64,000 bases of DNA from Haloferax massiliensis (GTDB lineage Archaea; Halobacteriota; Halobacteria; Halobacteriales; Haloferacaceae): NCBI RefSeq assembly GCF_001368915.1, contig NZ_CSTE01000006.1, positions 124,001 through 188,000 of the forward strand. The letters run 5' to 3'. The notes under the pieces are model-generated. The model saw only the letters and a list, made by a program, of their open reading frames with translations, searched no databases and had not been told where the DNA came from. Numbering within the stretch: position 1 is the first letter of the stretch; every line of letters begins with the position of its first letter. Shown here piece by piece: positions 1-9,305 of this stretch. The position numbers and the translations under genes are program-made.

Positions 1-626
1 TCGGTCTTCTGACGGCCGTCTCCGTCTTCGCCGCTATCCGCGACCCAGGACTCCTCTCACCGACCGGCGGACTCCCGCCGACTGCCGGCGTCTCTCCGAC
101 CGCCGGTGTTTCGACAGCTGTCGCCGGAGTCGGCGACCCGACCTTCCTCGTCCGTCTCGAACTGGGCGTGCTCACCGGCACTCTCACCGCCGGCGTCTCG
201 CTCGTCGCCCTCGCCGGCTGCGACCCCGCGGTCGACCTCCGCGCCGCCTCGGGGTGGTTGGCGGTCGCCGCCGCGGGCTTTCTCGTCGGGACCGTCGCCG
301 CGCGGCAGTTCGCGCCGGGCCTCACCGACCTGCTGGTCGAATGGGGCCGCGTCGCGGCCGACTCACGCCAGTCGGCGCTCGAACTCGAACTGTTCTTCCC
401 GGTCGCGGTCGGCGGCGGCGCGGCCGTCGCCCCGCTCCTGCTCGGACTGCGCCGCGCCGGCGCGCTCTCCCGCCGACTCGCCGGGACGACCAGAGGGCTG
501 TCGCTCCTCTGTCTCGTCGCCTTCGCCGCGTGCTTCTCGCCGCCGGACTCGACGACCTTCGCGCTCTACGCGGCCCCGCCGGCGGTCGGACTGGGCGTCG
601 CCGTCGCGTGGGTCGAGTTCGGGTAG
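1..626 (+). CDS. Integral membrane protein, 5' end outside the window
   Basis: The reading frame is open from the left edge (frame beginning at base 3) to a TAG stop at 624-626, so the N-terminus is missing. At least 207 residues are visible. They alternate Ala/Val/Leu/Gly-rich hydrophobic segments with short Arg/Asp-containing loops, which suggests several transmembrane helices. Examples are the stretches around 180-300, 400-450 and 500-600. No catalytic motif is recognised. It converges with the malic enzyme gene, with only 33 bases between the two stops. Function unknown. Confidence 0.6.
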   Translation, partial: GLLTAVSVFAAIRDPGLLSPTGGLPPTAGVSPTAGVSTAVAGVGDPTFLVRLELGVLTGTLTAGVSLVALAGCDPAVDLRAASGWLAVAAAGFLVGTVAARQFAPGLTDLLVEWGRVAADSRQSALELELFFPVAVGGGAAVAPLLLGLRRAGALSRRLAGTTRGLSLLCLVAFAACFSPPDSTTFALYAAPPAVGLGVAVAWVEFG

Positions 627-659
627 CGATTCGAAGAAAAACCGAAGACAGATTGCGCG

Positions 660-2915
660 TTACTCTTCCTGCGCGTCCACAACCGCCGTCGCCGCCAGGT
701 TGACGATGTCTTTGACCTCGTCGCCGCGCTGGAGGACGTGGACGGGTTTGTCCATGCCGACGAGCATCGGGCCGATCGCCTCCGCGCCGCCGAGGCGCTG
801 GAGGAGCTTGTAGCCGATGTTACCCGCTTCGAGGTTCGGGAACACGAGGACGTTCGCGGGGCCGTCGAGCTCCGCGAAGTCGTAGGTTCCTTCGAGGATG
901 TCCTCGACGAGGGCGGTGTCGGCCTGCATCTCGCCGTCGACCGGGAAGTCCACGTCGGGGTCGTCCTGCAGGAGCGCCGCCGCGCCGCGGGGCTTGCGCG
1001 TCCCCTCGTTCGTGACGCTCCCGAAGTTGGAGTACGAGAGCAGCGCCGCGCGGGGTTCGACGTTGAACTGGCGTGCGAGGTCCGCGGTGTGCTTCGTAAT
1101 CTCCGCGAGAATCTCCTCGTCGGGGTCGAGGTTGACCGTCGTGTCGGCGCAGAAGACGACGCGGTTCTTGAACGTCATCATGTAGACGCCGGCGGCGTAG
1201 TTGGCCTCGTCGGCCGTTCCGATAATCTGCAGCGGCGGGCGGAGCGCCGAGGGGTAGTGGTGAGTCAGCCCCGTCAGCATCGCGTCCGCGTCGCCGACTT
1301 CGACCATGACGCTGGCGAAGTAGTTCGAGTCGCGGCGGACGAGTTCCTCAGCCTCGGACTTCGTGACGCCCTTGCGCTGTCGAAGCTCGTAGAGGCGGTC
1401 GACGTAGTGGTCCCACTCGCCGTCGCGGGGGTTAGCGATGGTCGGGTCGAAGTCGAGACCCAGCTCCTCGGCCTTCCGCAGTATCGTCGTCGTCTTCCCG
1501 ACGAGGATGGGTTCGGCGATGCCCTCCTCCTGCATCTGGTAGGCGGCGCGAATCATCTTCTCGTCTTCGCCCTCGGCGAGGGCGACCCGCTTGGGGTTCG
1601 ACTTCGCCTTGTTGAGGACGACGCGCATCATCTCGCGGGACTTCCCGAGGCGGGCTTCGAGGCGCTCGCGGTAGGCGTTCATGTCGAGGCGCTCGCGGGC
1701 CGCGCCGGAGGTCATCGCCGCCTGTGCGACCGCGGGGGCGACCTCGAACAGCACGCGGGGGTCCAACGGTTTGGGGATGACGTAGTCGGCACCGAACTGC
1801 AGCGGGTGGTCGCCGTAGGCCTTGACGACCGCGTCGGGCACGTCCTGCCGGGCGAGTTCGGCGAGCGCCTCGGCGGCCGCGCGCTTCATCGCCTCGTTGA
1901 TTTCGGTCGCGCGCACGTCGAGCGCGCCGCGGAAGATGAACGGGAACCCGAGGACGTTGTTCACCTGATTCGGGTAGTCAGAGCGTCCCGTGGCCATGAT
2001 GACGGTGTCCTCGCGGGCCTCCTTCGCGTCCTCGTAGGTGATCTCCGGGTCCGGGTTCGCCATGGCGAAGATGACGGGATTGTCGGCCATCGACCGCACC
2101 ATCTCTTGGCTGACGATGCCGCCGACCGAGAGCCCCGCGAGCACGTCCGCGCCCTCCATCGCGTCCGACAGCGACCCCTCGTCGACCGGCTGCGCGAACT
2201 CGGCTTTGTACTTGTTGACGTCGCCTTCTTCGACGCGCGACTCGGTGATGATGCCCGAGGAGTCGCACATCGTGATGTTCTCCTTTTTCGCGCCGAGCGA
2301 GACGTAGAACCGCGCCGTCGCGAGCGCGGACGCGCCCGCACCGGAGAAGACGATGTCGAGGTCGTCGAGGTCCTTGTCCACGATGTCGGCGGCGTTCAGA
2401 AGCGCCGCGCCGGAGATGATGGCCGTGCCGTGCTGGTCGTCGTGGAACACGGGGATGTCCATCTGTTCGCGGAGCTGTCGTTCGATTTCGAAGCACTCCG
2501 GGGCCTTGATGTCCTCCAAGTTGATGCCGCCGAACGTCGGCTCCATCGCCTTCGTCGCCGCCACGAAGTCGTCCACGTCCGCGATGTCGAGTTCGACGTC
2601 GAACACGTCGATGTCGGCGAAGCGCTTGAACAGCACGCCCTTGCCCTCCATCACCGGCTTCGACGCCTGCGCTCCGATGTTCCCCAGCCCGAGGACGGCG
2701 GAGCCGTTCGAGACGACGCCGACGAGGTTGCCCTTCGCCGTGTACTCGTAGGCGGCGTCTTCGTCGTCGGCGATGTCGAGACACGGCGCGGCCACGCCCG
2801 GCGAGTACGCCAGACTCAGGTCGCGTTGAGTGTTCGTCGGCTTCGTCGTCGCAATCTCGATTTTTCCGGGCGGGTCTTGTCTGTGATATTCCCGTGAGTC
2901 GTCGTCCAGTCCCAT
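660..2915 (-). CDS. maeB: NADP-dependent malic enzyme with C-terminal phosphotransacetylase-like domain
   Basis: Oxidatively decarboxylates malate to pyruvate and CO2, feeding pyruvate and NADPH supply in the cytoplasm. The 751-residue length fits the MaeB hybrid class. Residues about 1-420 are the malic enzyme and NAD(P)-binding domains, with the early motif SLAYSPGVA, the [18 protein letters not shown] stretch and HDDQHGTA. Residues about 430-751 resemble phosphate acetyltransferase, which in this class is usually regulatory and not catalytic. An ATG at 2915 is chosen; an in-frame GTG lies three codons upstream. The upstream gap holds an inverted repeat of GTCGAA half-sites, listed separately. 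Cofactor preference cannot be read from the sequence with certainty. Confidence 0.93.
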   Translation of the reverse strand: MGLDDDSREYHRQDPPGKIEIATTKPTNTQRDLSLAYSPGVAAPCLDIADDEDAAYEYTAKGNLVGVVSNGSAVLGLGNIGAQASKPVMEGKGVLFKRFADIDVFDVELDIADVDDFVAATKAMEPTFGGINLEDIKAPECFEIERQLREQMDIPVFHDDQHGTAIISGAALLNAADIVDKDLDDLDIVFSGAGASALATARFYVSLGAKKENITMCDSSGIITESRVEEGDVNKYKAEFAQPVDEGSLSDAMEGADVLAGLSVGGIVSQEMVRSMADNPVIFAMANPDPEITYEDAKEAREDTVIMATGRSDYPNQVNNVLGFPFIFRGALDVRATEINEAMKRAAAEALAELARQDVPDAVVKAYGDHPLQFGADYVIPKPLDPRVLFEVAPAVAQAAMTSGAARERLDMNAYRERLEARLGKSREMMRVVLNKAKSNPKRVALAEGEDEKMIRAAYQMQEEGIAEPILVGKTTTILRKAEELGLDFDPTIANPRDGEWDHYVDRLYELRQRKGVTKSEAEELVRRDSNYFASVMVEVGDADAMLTGLTHHYPSALRPPLQIIGTADEANYAAGVYMMTFKNRVVFCADTTVNLDPDEEILAEITKHTADLARQFNVEPRAALLSYSNFGSVTNEGTRKPRGAAALLQDDPDVDFPVDGEMQADTALVEDILEGTYDFAELDGPANVLVFPNLEAGNIGYKLLQRLGGAEAIGPMLVGMDKPVHVLQRGDEVKDIVNLAATAVVDAQEE

Positions 2916-2959
2916 GACCCACACGTCCTCACGCAGGGGGCAAAAAGCTATTCAACAAC

Positions 2960-2988
2960 GTCGAATTTTGACTTCGACAATAGTCGAA
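2960..2988 (-). promoter_or_regulatory. Candidate operator upstream of the malic enzyme gene
   Basis: Three alternating half-sites occur in 29 bases: GTCGAA (2960-2965), TTCGAC (2973-2978) and GTCGAA (2983-2988). Adjacent pairs form perfect 6-base inverted repeats with spacers of 7 and 4. They lie 45-74 bases upstream of the ATG, just upstream of an AT-rich stretch (2942-2954) that could hold the TATA box. Regulator unknown. Confidence 0.45.
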
Positions 2989-3046
2989 TCCTCACCGGAC
3001 GGCGGCGAGGTCGCGGCGGCGAATCAACGCCGCCCCGTTCGAAAAA

Positions 3047-4153
3047 TTACTCCGTTTCGATGTGAAGAATTTCCGGCCGTTCGAGTTCGACCGTCTCGTC
3101 GGCGTCGGTCACGGTCCGGGTCGGCCAGCGGCCGGTCGCGGTCAGCGGCTCGACGCCCTCGTCGGTGACGAGGGCGGTTCCCTCGCTTTTTGCGCCCTGA
3201 ATGGTCGGGTTGTAGGCGTAGCCCATCGGCGCGCGGACCTCGTCGTCGGCGTCGGGCGTGGCGAACCACTCGCGGCCCGCGAACCCGGCCGCGCCGCCCT
3301 GATGGTGGTTCAGCCACTCCTCGGACTCGCCGACCGCGTCGTAGGCGTCGCGGATGGCGTCGAACACGTCGCCGGCGGTGCCGCCCTCCGCGGCGGCCTT
3401 CCGGGTCGCCGCCAGCGCCTCGGTCTCGACCCGCATCGCTCCCTCGTGGCGGGTTTCGAGCCACTCCGGCGCGTCGAACGCGACGGTCCGCGTGCAACTC
3501 GCGTAGAGACCGCCGCGCTGGGCCGTCACTGAGACGAGGGCGTAGTCGCCGAGTTCCTCCTGTTTGGGCGTGTAGTGGCGGTACTTCTGGACGCGCCGCG
3601 CGCCGCCGACGAGCACCACCGGCGCTTCGATGCCCATCGCGCTGAGCGTGACCTTCAGACCGGAGGCGACCTCGTGTTCGGTGTCGCCCGGCGCGAGTTC
3701 GCGGCAGACCCGCTCGACCGCGCTCGCCGCGTCGCGGCCGAGTTCGCGGTAGGCCTCGATGTCGGCGTCCGAAAGCGGCTGGCGGACGGCCGCGGCGTCC
3801 ACGTCCTCGAAGCCGGGCACGTCGAAGTCGGCGGCGGCGGGTGTCGGCGAGACCGCCTCGACGCCGGACGCCAGCGAGCCCTCGTACCACTGGAATCGGT
3901 GGACGCGAACGTCCTCGTGGGGCAGTTCCTCGTGGAGCAGGCGGTTCGCTTCGATGTTGTCCGTCACGACGTGGAACTCGTCGCCGTCGTAGCCGGCGGC
4001 GGCGACGCCCAACGGCGAGTCGCGGTCGACGACGCTGTCGCCGCCGAGGAGCCACGCGAAGGAGTTCGGTCGGGCGAACCAGACCGCTTCGAGGCCGTTG
4101 TCGTCGAGGTAGCCATCGAGTCGGTCCGCTCGGGAGTCGAGTCGCTCGTCCAT
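3047..4153 (-). CDS. M24 (creatinase/Xaa-Pro peptidase-like) family protein, metal site degenerate
   Basis: The protein has 368 residues. An N-terminal creatinase-like domain (about 1-145) is followed by a pita-bread M24 domain (about 150-368). In active M24 peptidases two metal ligands are Asp residues, the second in a YxSDxTRT-type motif. Here the matching stretches read ALVSVTAQRG and YASCTRT, so both Asp appear lost. A late Glu (AKSEGTALVTDEG) and a His-rich segment (LNHHQGG) remain. The protein is therefore either a metal-independent enzyme, as creatinase is, or a pseudo-peptidase. An ATG at 4153 is chosen because the frame further upstream runs antisense through the neighbouring gene. 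Divergent from the heme A synthase-like gene. Confidence 0.75.
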   Translation of the reverse strand: MDERLDSRADRLDGYLDDNGLEAVWFARPNSFAWLLGGDSVVDRDSPLGVAAAGYDGDEFHVVTDNIEANRLLHEELPHEDVRVHRFQWYEGSLASGVEAVSPTPAAADFDVPGFEDVDAAAVRQPLSDADIEAYRELGRDAASAVERVCRELAPGDTEHEVASGLKVTLSAMGIEAPVVLVGGARRVQKYRHYTPKQEELGDYALVSVTAQRGGLYASCTRTVAFDAPEWLETRHEGAMRVETEALAATRKAAAEGGTAGDVFDAIRDAYDAVGESEEWLNHHQGGAAGFAGREWFATPDADDEVRAPMGYAYNPTIQGAKSEGTALVTDEGVEPLTATGRWPTRTVTDADETVELERPEILHIETE

Positions 4154-4313
4154 GTTCGCGCGTCCAGCCGAATCGACTTGAATGGGACGGCTCGGACGAC
4201 CCGGGCGGACCGGTCCAACGCGACCGAGGCGAACTGGTCCGACACGAGCCGAGCGGCCGGGCCTGTCGTGCGAGGAGGTAGCACGGTGGGTTCTTCGAGG
4301 ACCATACCGACGA

Positions 4314-4320
4314 GATATAA
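4314..4320 (+). promoter_or_regulatory. TATA box of the ctaA-like gene
   Basis: An AT-rich heptamer (GATATAA) sits 26-32 bases before the ATG at 4346, inside an otherwise GC-rich intergenic region. This is the spacing expected for a leaderless haloarchaeal transcript. Confidence 0.55.
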
Positions 4321-4345
4321 GTTCGCGCGGTCCCGACCCACGCGT

Positions 4346-5179
4346 ATGACACCTCGGCTTCGCCGCCTCCTCGCGGGGGCCGCCGCGATGACCGGCGTCC
4401 TGATGGTCCTCGGCGTGTACACCGCCGCCGCGGGCGCGGGCCTCACCTGTGCCGGCCGCTGGCCGTTCTGCGACGGCTTCCTCGGCCTGTTCCCGGCCAA
4501 CTGGGGCAGTTTCCTCGAATGGTTCCACCGCCTCGTCGCCATGCTCACCGGCTTCCTCATCCTCGGAACGACCGTGCAGGCGTGGCGCGAGGGCGTCGCG
4601 AAAGGCGTCCGCTACGCGCTCGTCGTCGCCACGGTCATCCTCCCGTTCCAAATCGTCCTCGGGGCGCTCACCGTCACCGAGTACGAGTGGGTCATCCTCA
4701 CCGCCCACTACGTGGTCGCGACCTCCATCTTCACCGCCGTCGTCGCCGCCGCCGCGTGGGGACTCGCCGACCGCGGCATCCCCCGCATCGCCGACGCGGT
4801 GGGACTGGCGCTCGTCGGCGCGCCCGTCATGCTCGTCCTCGCGCCCCACGCGTTCGTCTCCTTCGGCCCGACGACGCAGGCCGTCTACTACGTCGTCGGC
4901 CTCACGACCTACGCCGCGCTCGTCGCGGTCACCCTCTGGGCGAACGCCGCTCACGGCCCGCGGGCGGACGCCTACGACCGGCTCAGATTCGTCACCGCGC
5001 CCGCGAGCGTCGTCGTCGTCGCGCTTCTCATCGCCGGCCGGCAGGTGTACGGGCCGGCGCTCGAACTCGCCCACCTCGGCGGGACGGTCCTCGCGCTCGT
5101 CCTCGTCGTCGGCGCGGCGGTCCTCGTCCGCGGCGGCCTCCCGATACCGCAGGCCGGCGCGACGAACGACGCCGACTGA
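4346..5179 (+). CDS. ctaA: COX15/CtaA-family heme A synthase-like membrane protein
   Basis: Predicted to oxidise the heme O methyl group to make heme A for terminal oxidases, in the cytoplasmic membrane. The 277 residues form about eight hydrophobic helices. The first external loop has a Cys pair, TCAGRWPFC, as in class CtaA proteins. Candidate heme-ligating histidines are EWFHR, LTAHY, APHAF and LAHLG. The start is placed at the ATG at 4346, which follows a well-placed TATA box; the frame is open far upstream only because it runs antisense to the M24 gene. No oxidase or protoheme farnesyltransferase gene is in the window, so the substrate assignment rests on the family. Confidence 0.85.
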   Translation: MTPRLRRLLAGAAAMTGVLMVLGVYTAAAGAGLTCAGRWPFCDGFLGLFPANWGSFLEWFHRLVAMLTGFLILGTTVQAWREGVAKGVRYALVVATVILPFQIVLGALTVTEYEWVILTAHYVVATSIFTAVVAAAAWGLADRGIPRIADAVGLALVGAPVMLVLAPHAFVSFGPTTQAVYYVVGLTTYAALVAVTLWANAAHGPRADAYDRLRFVTAPASVVVVALLIAGRQVYGPALELAHLGGTVLALVLVVGAAVLVRGGLPIPQAGATNDAD

Positions 5180-5370
5180 CGGCGGAGCGTGACCTCGGGT
5201 TGGGGAGGAACTCCGTTTAACAACTAAAATACAAGAAATGAGATAACTATCGGCAATATCAACAACTTTCGCGATTCGAGTTGCATACTACTCCGATAAA
5301 ACGACGATATGGCGAATCCGTTTCACGGTTAGAGATATATCCCACCCATCCACACAATTCCCGGATATTT

Positions 5371-5398
5371 TTCGTCAATATCGGAACGAATTGACGAA
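5371..5398 (+). promoter_or_regulatory. Perfect 9+9 inverted repeat upstream of the amino-acid ABC operon
   Basis: TTCGTCAAT (5371-5379) and ATTGACGAA (5390-5398) are exact reverse complements separated by 10 bases, so the half-site centres are 19 bases apart. The repeat ends 14 bases before the presumed TATA box (5413-5419, GTTATAC), which is 26-32 bases before the lipoprotein ATG. The position suits an operator that blocks or helps TBP/TFB loading. The surrounding gap (5180-5444) is unusually AT-rich and shows no other gene. Confidence 0.55.
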
Positions 5399-5444
5399 CG
5401 GACCGAAGAAGTGTTATACGGGGCTGTGCTACCTGATGGCTGTT

Positions 5445-6254
5445 ATGGAACGTCGCACCTTTCTGAAGGGCTCCGCCGGGGCCGCGGCCGCGTTCACGCT
5501 GGCCGGCTGTCTCGGCGGCGGCGGCAGTAGTAGCGAGACGATTACCATCGGCTCGGACATCCCGTACCGGCCGTTCGAGTACGAGACGACCGAGGGCGAA
5601 CTCGTCGGCTTCGACGTCGACATCGCCGAGGCGGTCTTCGGCGAACTCGGCTACGAACACGAGTTCCAGAAGACGAGCTTCGACAGCATCATCCCCTCGC
5701 TCAACAACGGGAACTTCCGCGTCATCATGTCCGCGATGACCATCACCGAGGACCGCGCGGAGCAGATCGACTTCTCGGACCCGTACTTCACCGCCTACCA
5801 GACGGTCATCGTCCTCAACAGCAGTGATATCTCCTCGAAGGAGGACCTCCAGGGTGTCACGGTGGGCGTCCAGAAGGGGACGACCGGCGAGAGCGCCGCG
5901 ACCAGCCTCAAAGAGGAGTTCGACGGCGACCTGACGATTCAGAGCTACGACCAGGTGACCGGCGCGTTCGACGCGCTCCGGAACAACCAGGTCAGCGCGG
6001 TCGTCAACGACAACACCGTCAACGCCGCCTTCGTCGACCAGAGCGACAACGTCCGGTTCCTCGAAGGTCCCGGTGCCGCCGAGGAACAGGGCAAGGAGAA
6101 CGCCCCGCCGTACCTCACCCTCACCGTCGAGGAGTACGGCATCGGCTTCCGGCAGGACGACGACGACCTGCGCGAGGAGGTCAACGGCGCGCTCCAGACC
6201 ATCCGCGACAACGGCACGTACGACGAGATTTACTCGGAGTACTTCTCCGGATAA
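5445..6254 (+). CDS. Polar amino-acid ABC transporter, substrate-binding lipoprotein
   Basis: Captures an amino acid outside the cell and delivers it to the permease and ATPase encoded just downstream. The 269-residue protein starts with a Tat signal (MERRTFLKG, twin Arg 3-4) and an archaeal lipobox LAGC (19-22) followed by a Gly/Ser linker. It would be exported folded and lipid-anchored at Cys22. The rest is a periplasmic-binding-protein type 2 fold of the HisJ/GlnH/ArtJ class, with the opening ITIGSDIPYRPFEY and later GFDVDIAEAVF. The start is fixed by the twin-Arg motif and the TATA position; upstream in-frame starts would bury the signal. The ligand cannot be told from sequence. Confidence 0.9.
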   Translation: MERRTFLKGSAGAAAAFTLAGCLGGGGSSSETITIGSDIPYRPFEYETTEGELVGFDVDIAEAVFGELGYEHEFQKTSFDSIIPSLNNGNFRVIMSAMTITEDRAEQIDFSDPYFTAYQTVIVLNSSDISSKEDLQGVTVGVQKGTTGESAATSLKEEFDGDLTIQSYDQVTGAFDALRNNQVSAVVNDNTVNAAFVDQSDNVRFLEGPGAAEEQGKENAPPYLTLTVEEYGIGFRQDDDDLREEVNGALQTIRDNGTYDEIYSEYFSG

Positions 6255-6270
6255 GCCGAACCAGGACGCG

Positions 6271-6276
6271 TTTTTT
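6271..6276 (+). terminator. Oligo-T tract after the binding-protein gene
   Basis: Six consecutive T residues lie 17-22 bases after the stop of the binding protein. T-tracts of this kind end transcription in archaea. The same AT stretch (TTTTTTATCC) lies about 30 bases before the permease ATG, so it could also act as that gene's TATA region. Partial termination plus re-initiation would give more binding protein than membrane components. Confidence 0.4.
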
Positions 6277-6303
6277 ATCCCACCACTGTGAGAAACACTA
6301 CCA

Positions 6304-7137
6304 ATGGCTGAATCCTACTCCGAGGGACGAACCGGTGACGGTGAGTACCAAGAGCAGTTCTTGAACGACAAAACGCTCAGGCGACTGGGCGCGGCCATCG
6401 CGGGACTATTCACGCTCGGAGTCGGCGGGTTCATCGCGGCGATTATCTTCACCCAGGTCGATTTCGAACTCCTCGTCGAGATTATCCACCCGCAGTTCGT
6501 CAACGCGTTCCTGCGAGTGCTCGGTATCGTCCTCGTCGGGAGTCTGTTTTCCGTCACCGCGGGCGTCTTCGTCGGACTCGGTCGGGTGTCGAACACGAGG
6601 TTCACGAACACCGTCGCGACCGCCTACGTCGAGTTCTTCCGCGGGACGCCGCTTCTGTTCCAGTTGCTCGTCATCTACGTCGGGATTCCGGCGTTCTGGC
6701 CGCCGGGGCAGTTCCCCATCTCCAACTGGGCGATTCCGACCGCGATTATCGGACTGACGCTCAACCACGCCGCCTACGTCGGCGAGGCCGTCCGCGGCGG
6801 TATCGACGCCGTCCCGGAGGGCCAGATGGAGGCCGCCCGCTCGCTCGGGATGTCTTACGTGCAGGGCATGCGCGAGGTCGTCCTCCCGCAGGCGTGGCGC
6901 AACGCGCTCGCCGCAATCGGCAACGACCAGGTCATCCTCGTGAAGGACACCTCGCTCCTGACGGTCATCGCCATCCCGGAGCTCATCAGCGCGTTCCGCA
7001 ACGTCAACTCGACCACGTTCGACCCGTGGACGCCCATCCTCCTCGTCGCCATCGCCTACCTCATGATTACGATTCCGCTCGGTAAAATCGTCAGTTACCT
7101 CGAAGCCCGCTCCGACTGGGGAGGTGACCGCCGATGA
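6304..7137 (+). CDS. Polar amino-acid ABC transporter, permease (HisM/GlnP class)
   Basis: Forms the membrane channel of the importer. It has 277 residues: a hydrophilic N-terminal tail of about 30 residues, then five to six transmembrane helices. The ABC-permease EAA loop is visible around residues 160-190 ([17 protein letters not shown] then EAARSLGMS). The motif [12 protein letters not shown] is characteristic of the polar amino-acid uptake family. Only one permease is present, so it probably works as a homodimer. The last codons overlap the start of the ATPase gene by four bases (ATGA), which implies coupled translation. Confidence 0.92.
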   Translation: MAESYSEGRTGDGEYQEQFLNDKTLRRLGAAIAGLFTLGVGGFIAAIIFTQVDFELLVEIIHPQFVNAFLRVLGIVLVGSLFSVTAGVFVGLGRVSNTRFTNTVATAYVEFFRGTPLLFQLLVIYVGIPAFWPPGQFPISNWAIPTAIIGLTLNHAAYVGEAVRGGIDAVPEGQMEAARSLGMSYVQGMREVVLPQAWRNALAAIGNDQVILVKDTSLLTVIAIPELISAFRNVNSTTFDPWTPILLVAIAYLMITIPLGKIVSYLEARSDWGGDRR

Positions 7138-7862
7138 GCCTCCTCGAATTCGACGAGGTGGACAAGTACTTCGGCGAGACGCACGTCCTGAAGGACGTCG
7201 ACCTCGACGTCGAAGAGGGCGAAGTGTGCGTCGTCATCGGCCCCTCGGGGTCCGGGAAATCGACGCTCCTCCGCTGTGCGAACCGCCTCGAAGAGATTCA
7301 AGACGGCGAGATTCGACTCGAAGGCCAGTCCATCTCTGCGGAGGACGCGGACATCAATCGCCTGCGACAGCGCATCGGCATGGTGTTCCAGAGCTTTAAC
7401 CTCTTTCCGCACAAGACGGCGCGGGAGAACGTGACGCTCGCGCCGACGAAGGTCAAGGGCCTCAAAGAGGGAGACGCCACGCGGCGCGCCGACGAACTGC
7501 TCGACCGGGTCGGCCTCGGCGCGCAGTCGAACTCCTATCCGAACCAACTGTCTGGCGGCCAGCAACAGCGCGTCGCCATCGCCCGCGCGCTCGCCATGGA
7601 CCCCCACGTGATGCTGTTCGACGAGGTCACGAGCGCGCTCGACCCCGAACTCGTCGGGGAGGTGCTCGACGTGATGCACGACCTCGCCGACGAGGGCATG
7701 ACGATGCTCGTCGTCACCCACGAGATGGGGTTCGCCCGCGAGGTCGGCGACCGAATCGTCCTCATGGCCGACGGCCGCGTCGTCGAGGACTCGCCGCCCG
7801 AGGTGTTCTTCGAGAACCCGAAGACCGACCGCGGCAAGCAGTTCCTCTCGAAGCTCCTCTGA
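7134..7862 (+). CDS. Polar amino-acid ABC transporter, ATP-binding protein (GlnQ class)
   Basis: Hydrolyses ATP to power the importer. In its 242 residues Walker A is GPSGSGKST (36-44), the Q-loop lies in [12 protein letters not shown], the signature is LSGGQ (about 139-143) and Walker B is [12 protein letters not shown]. The switch His is in VVTHEMGFA. These are the standard motifs of the amino-acid subfamily, and all catalytic residues appear intact. It is the third gene of a three-gene unit with the lipoprotein and permease. Confidence 0.94.
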   Translation: MSLLEFDEVDKYFGETHVLKDVDLDVEEGEVCVVIGPSGSGKSTLLRCANRLEEIQDGEIRLEGQSISAEDADINRLRQRIGMVFQSFNLFPHKTARENVTLAPTKVKGLKEGDATRRADELLDRVGLGAQSNSYPNQLSGGQQQRVAIARALAMDPHVMLFDEVTSALDPELVGEVLDVMHDLADEGMTMLVVTHEMGFAREVGDRIVLMADGRVVEDSPPEVFFENPKTDRGKQFLSKLL

Positions 7863-7932
7863 GACGGGGTAGCCGGGCACACACCCGGAATCTTCCAACA
7901 AGCTTATCCCCCGAAACGCCGCTTCCTGCGGC

Positions 7933-8166
7933 ATGAACTACGCTCCCCGCGAATTCAGTCACGAACCGCCCGATAGCGAACGCACCAAGGCCGTCCTCTT
8001 CTGTCAGACCTGCGGCCGCGCCGCCGGCATCGACGCGTGGTCCGAGCGGACGCGCGACGGCCGGACGGTCCGACTCGACTGTCCCGACTGCGGCGAGGTC
8101 GTCTGGCGCGGCCTCGCGGACGACGAGCCGTCCGAGGAGCGTCGAACGCCGACGCCGACGCCCTGA
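7933..8166 (+). CDS. Small zinc-ribbon-like hypothetical protein
   Basis: A 77-residue protein with two paired Cys knuckles, CQTC (25-28) and CPDC (51-54), spaced as in a single zinc ribbon. It has a Pro/Thr tail. It starts at an ATG 70 bases after the ABC operon, with an AT-rich element (AAGCTTATCC, 7900-7909) about 25 bases before the start, so it is probably transcribed on its own. Haloarchaea encode many such tiny zinc-finger proteins, most without known function. No partner is evident from neighbours. Confidence 0.7.
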   Translation: MNYAPREFSHEPPDSERTKAVLFCQTCGRAAGIDAWSERTRDGRTVRLDCPDCGEVVWRGLADDEPSEERRTPTPTP

Positions 8167-8209
8167 GCCGGCAACGAGCCAACGAGCGTCCGAACCGCCG
8201 ACTCCGCTT

Positions 8210-9238
8210 TTACGGAACCATCACTTCGACGCCGACGGTGTCGTAGTCGGTCATCGCGGCTAGTCGCTCGGGTACCTCGTCGAGCGAGACGGTCTTCGTC
8301 ACGAGCGAGCCGGGGTCGACCGCGTCCGACGCGAGCAGCGAGAGCAGGTCGTCCGCGTTCGTCGGCGGCATCCCGCGCGCGCCGAGGAACGACACCTCGT
8401 GTCTCGTCATCCAGTCGGTCGGAAGCGACACGTTCCCCTGTTCGGCCTCGGTCGTCAGGCCGACCTGGACGTGTGCGCCCCGAGGCCGGACCGACCGAAC
8501 CGAGTTCCGGCAGGTCTCGGCGACGCCAAGCGCGTCGAGCGAGACGTGCGCCCCGCCGTCGGTCAGCCCCCGGATGGCGTCCACCGGGTCCTCCGCGGAG
8601 CCGTCGACGACGGCGTCAGCGCCGAGGTCGACGGCGACGACCCGCGCGCCGAGGACGTTCGCCACCTGAATCGCCGACAGGCCGACACCGCCGCAGCCGT
8701 GGACGGCGACCCACTGGCCCGCGCGGAGGCCGGCGCGGGCGTCGAGGGCGTTGTAGGCCGTCATGAACCGACAGCCGAGCGCGGCCACGTCGGTCGGGGA
8801 AACATCCTCGGGGAGCTGAATCGCGTTGTAATCGGCGGACGGGAGATGGACTAACTCCGCGAACGCGCCCTGCGCGGACGGTTCGAAGCCGAGGGCGTGC
8901 GGGTGGTCGCCCGTGCAGACGTTGCCGTGGCCGGTCTGGCAGTAGCCGCACGAGCCGCAGGCGAGGTTGAACGGCAGGGCGACGCGGTCGCCCTCCCGAA
9001 TCGTCTCGACGCGGTCGCCGACCTCGACGACGCGGCCGGCGGGCTCGTGGCCGAGAATCTGGCCGGCGGGGACCGCGTCGTCGGCCCACTCGCCGTGACC
9101 CATCCACGAGTGCCAGTCGCTCCGGCAGATGCCGCAGGCCTCGACTTCGACGACGACGCCGTCGGGGTCGCACGTCGGGTCGGGGACTTCGGTCACGTCG
9201 AGCGGTTCACCGTGTTCGCGGAGGACTGCGGCTCTCAT
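8210..9238 (-). CDS. Zinc-dependent alcohol dehydrogenase family protein
   Basis: A 342-residue medium-chain dehydrogenase/reductase. The catalytic-zinc region starts with CGICRSDWHSW (Cys37 region) and includes LGHEPAGRVVEVGD. The structural-zinc loop has the four-Cys pattern CGSCGYCQTGHGNVC, and the Rossmann motif reads VHGCGGVGLSAIQVA. It should oxidise an alcohol or reduce an aldehyde with NAD(P). The substrate cannot be assigned; the family also includes threonine, sorbitol and glucose dehydrogenases. The stop is separated by 43 bases from the zinc-ribbon gene it converges with. Confidence 0.9.
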   Translation of the reverse strand: MRAAVLREHGEPLDVTEVPDPTCDPDGVVVEVEACGICRSDWHSWMGHGEWADDAVPAGQILGHEPAGRVVEVGDRVETIREGDRVALPFNLACGSCGYCQTGHGNVCTGDHPHALGFEPSAQGAFAELVHLPSADYNAIQLPEDVSPTDVAALGCRFMTAYNALDARAGLRAGQWVAVHGCGGVGLSAIQVANVLGARVVAVDLGADAVVDGSAEDPVDAIRGLTDGGAHVSLDALGVAETCRNSVRSVRPRGAHVQVGLTTEAEQGNVSLPTDWMTRHEVSFLGARGMPPTNADDLLSLLASDAVDPGSLVTKTVSLDEVPERLAAMTDYDTVGVEVMVP

Positions 9239-9305
9239 ACGCGCGGTTCGTCGGGCGGCCCCAAAAAGCCCCGCGTGGCGTTACTCTCGGGCGGCGGCGC
9301 GACAG

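Noticed and set aside
738-2897. A 719-codon open frame antisense to the malic enzyme
   Set aside because: High-GC genes leave long antisense frames. The translation is Val/Arg/Asp-rich without domains, and the malic enzyme frame has clear motifs.
3575-4345. A longer heme A synthase start upstream of 4346
   Set aside because: The extra residues are the antisense of the M24 gene; the TATA box at 4314 and the hydrophobic start at 4346 fit the shorter form.
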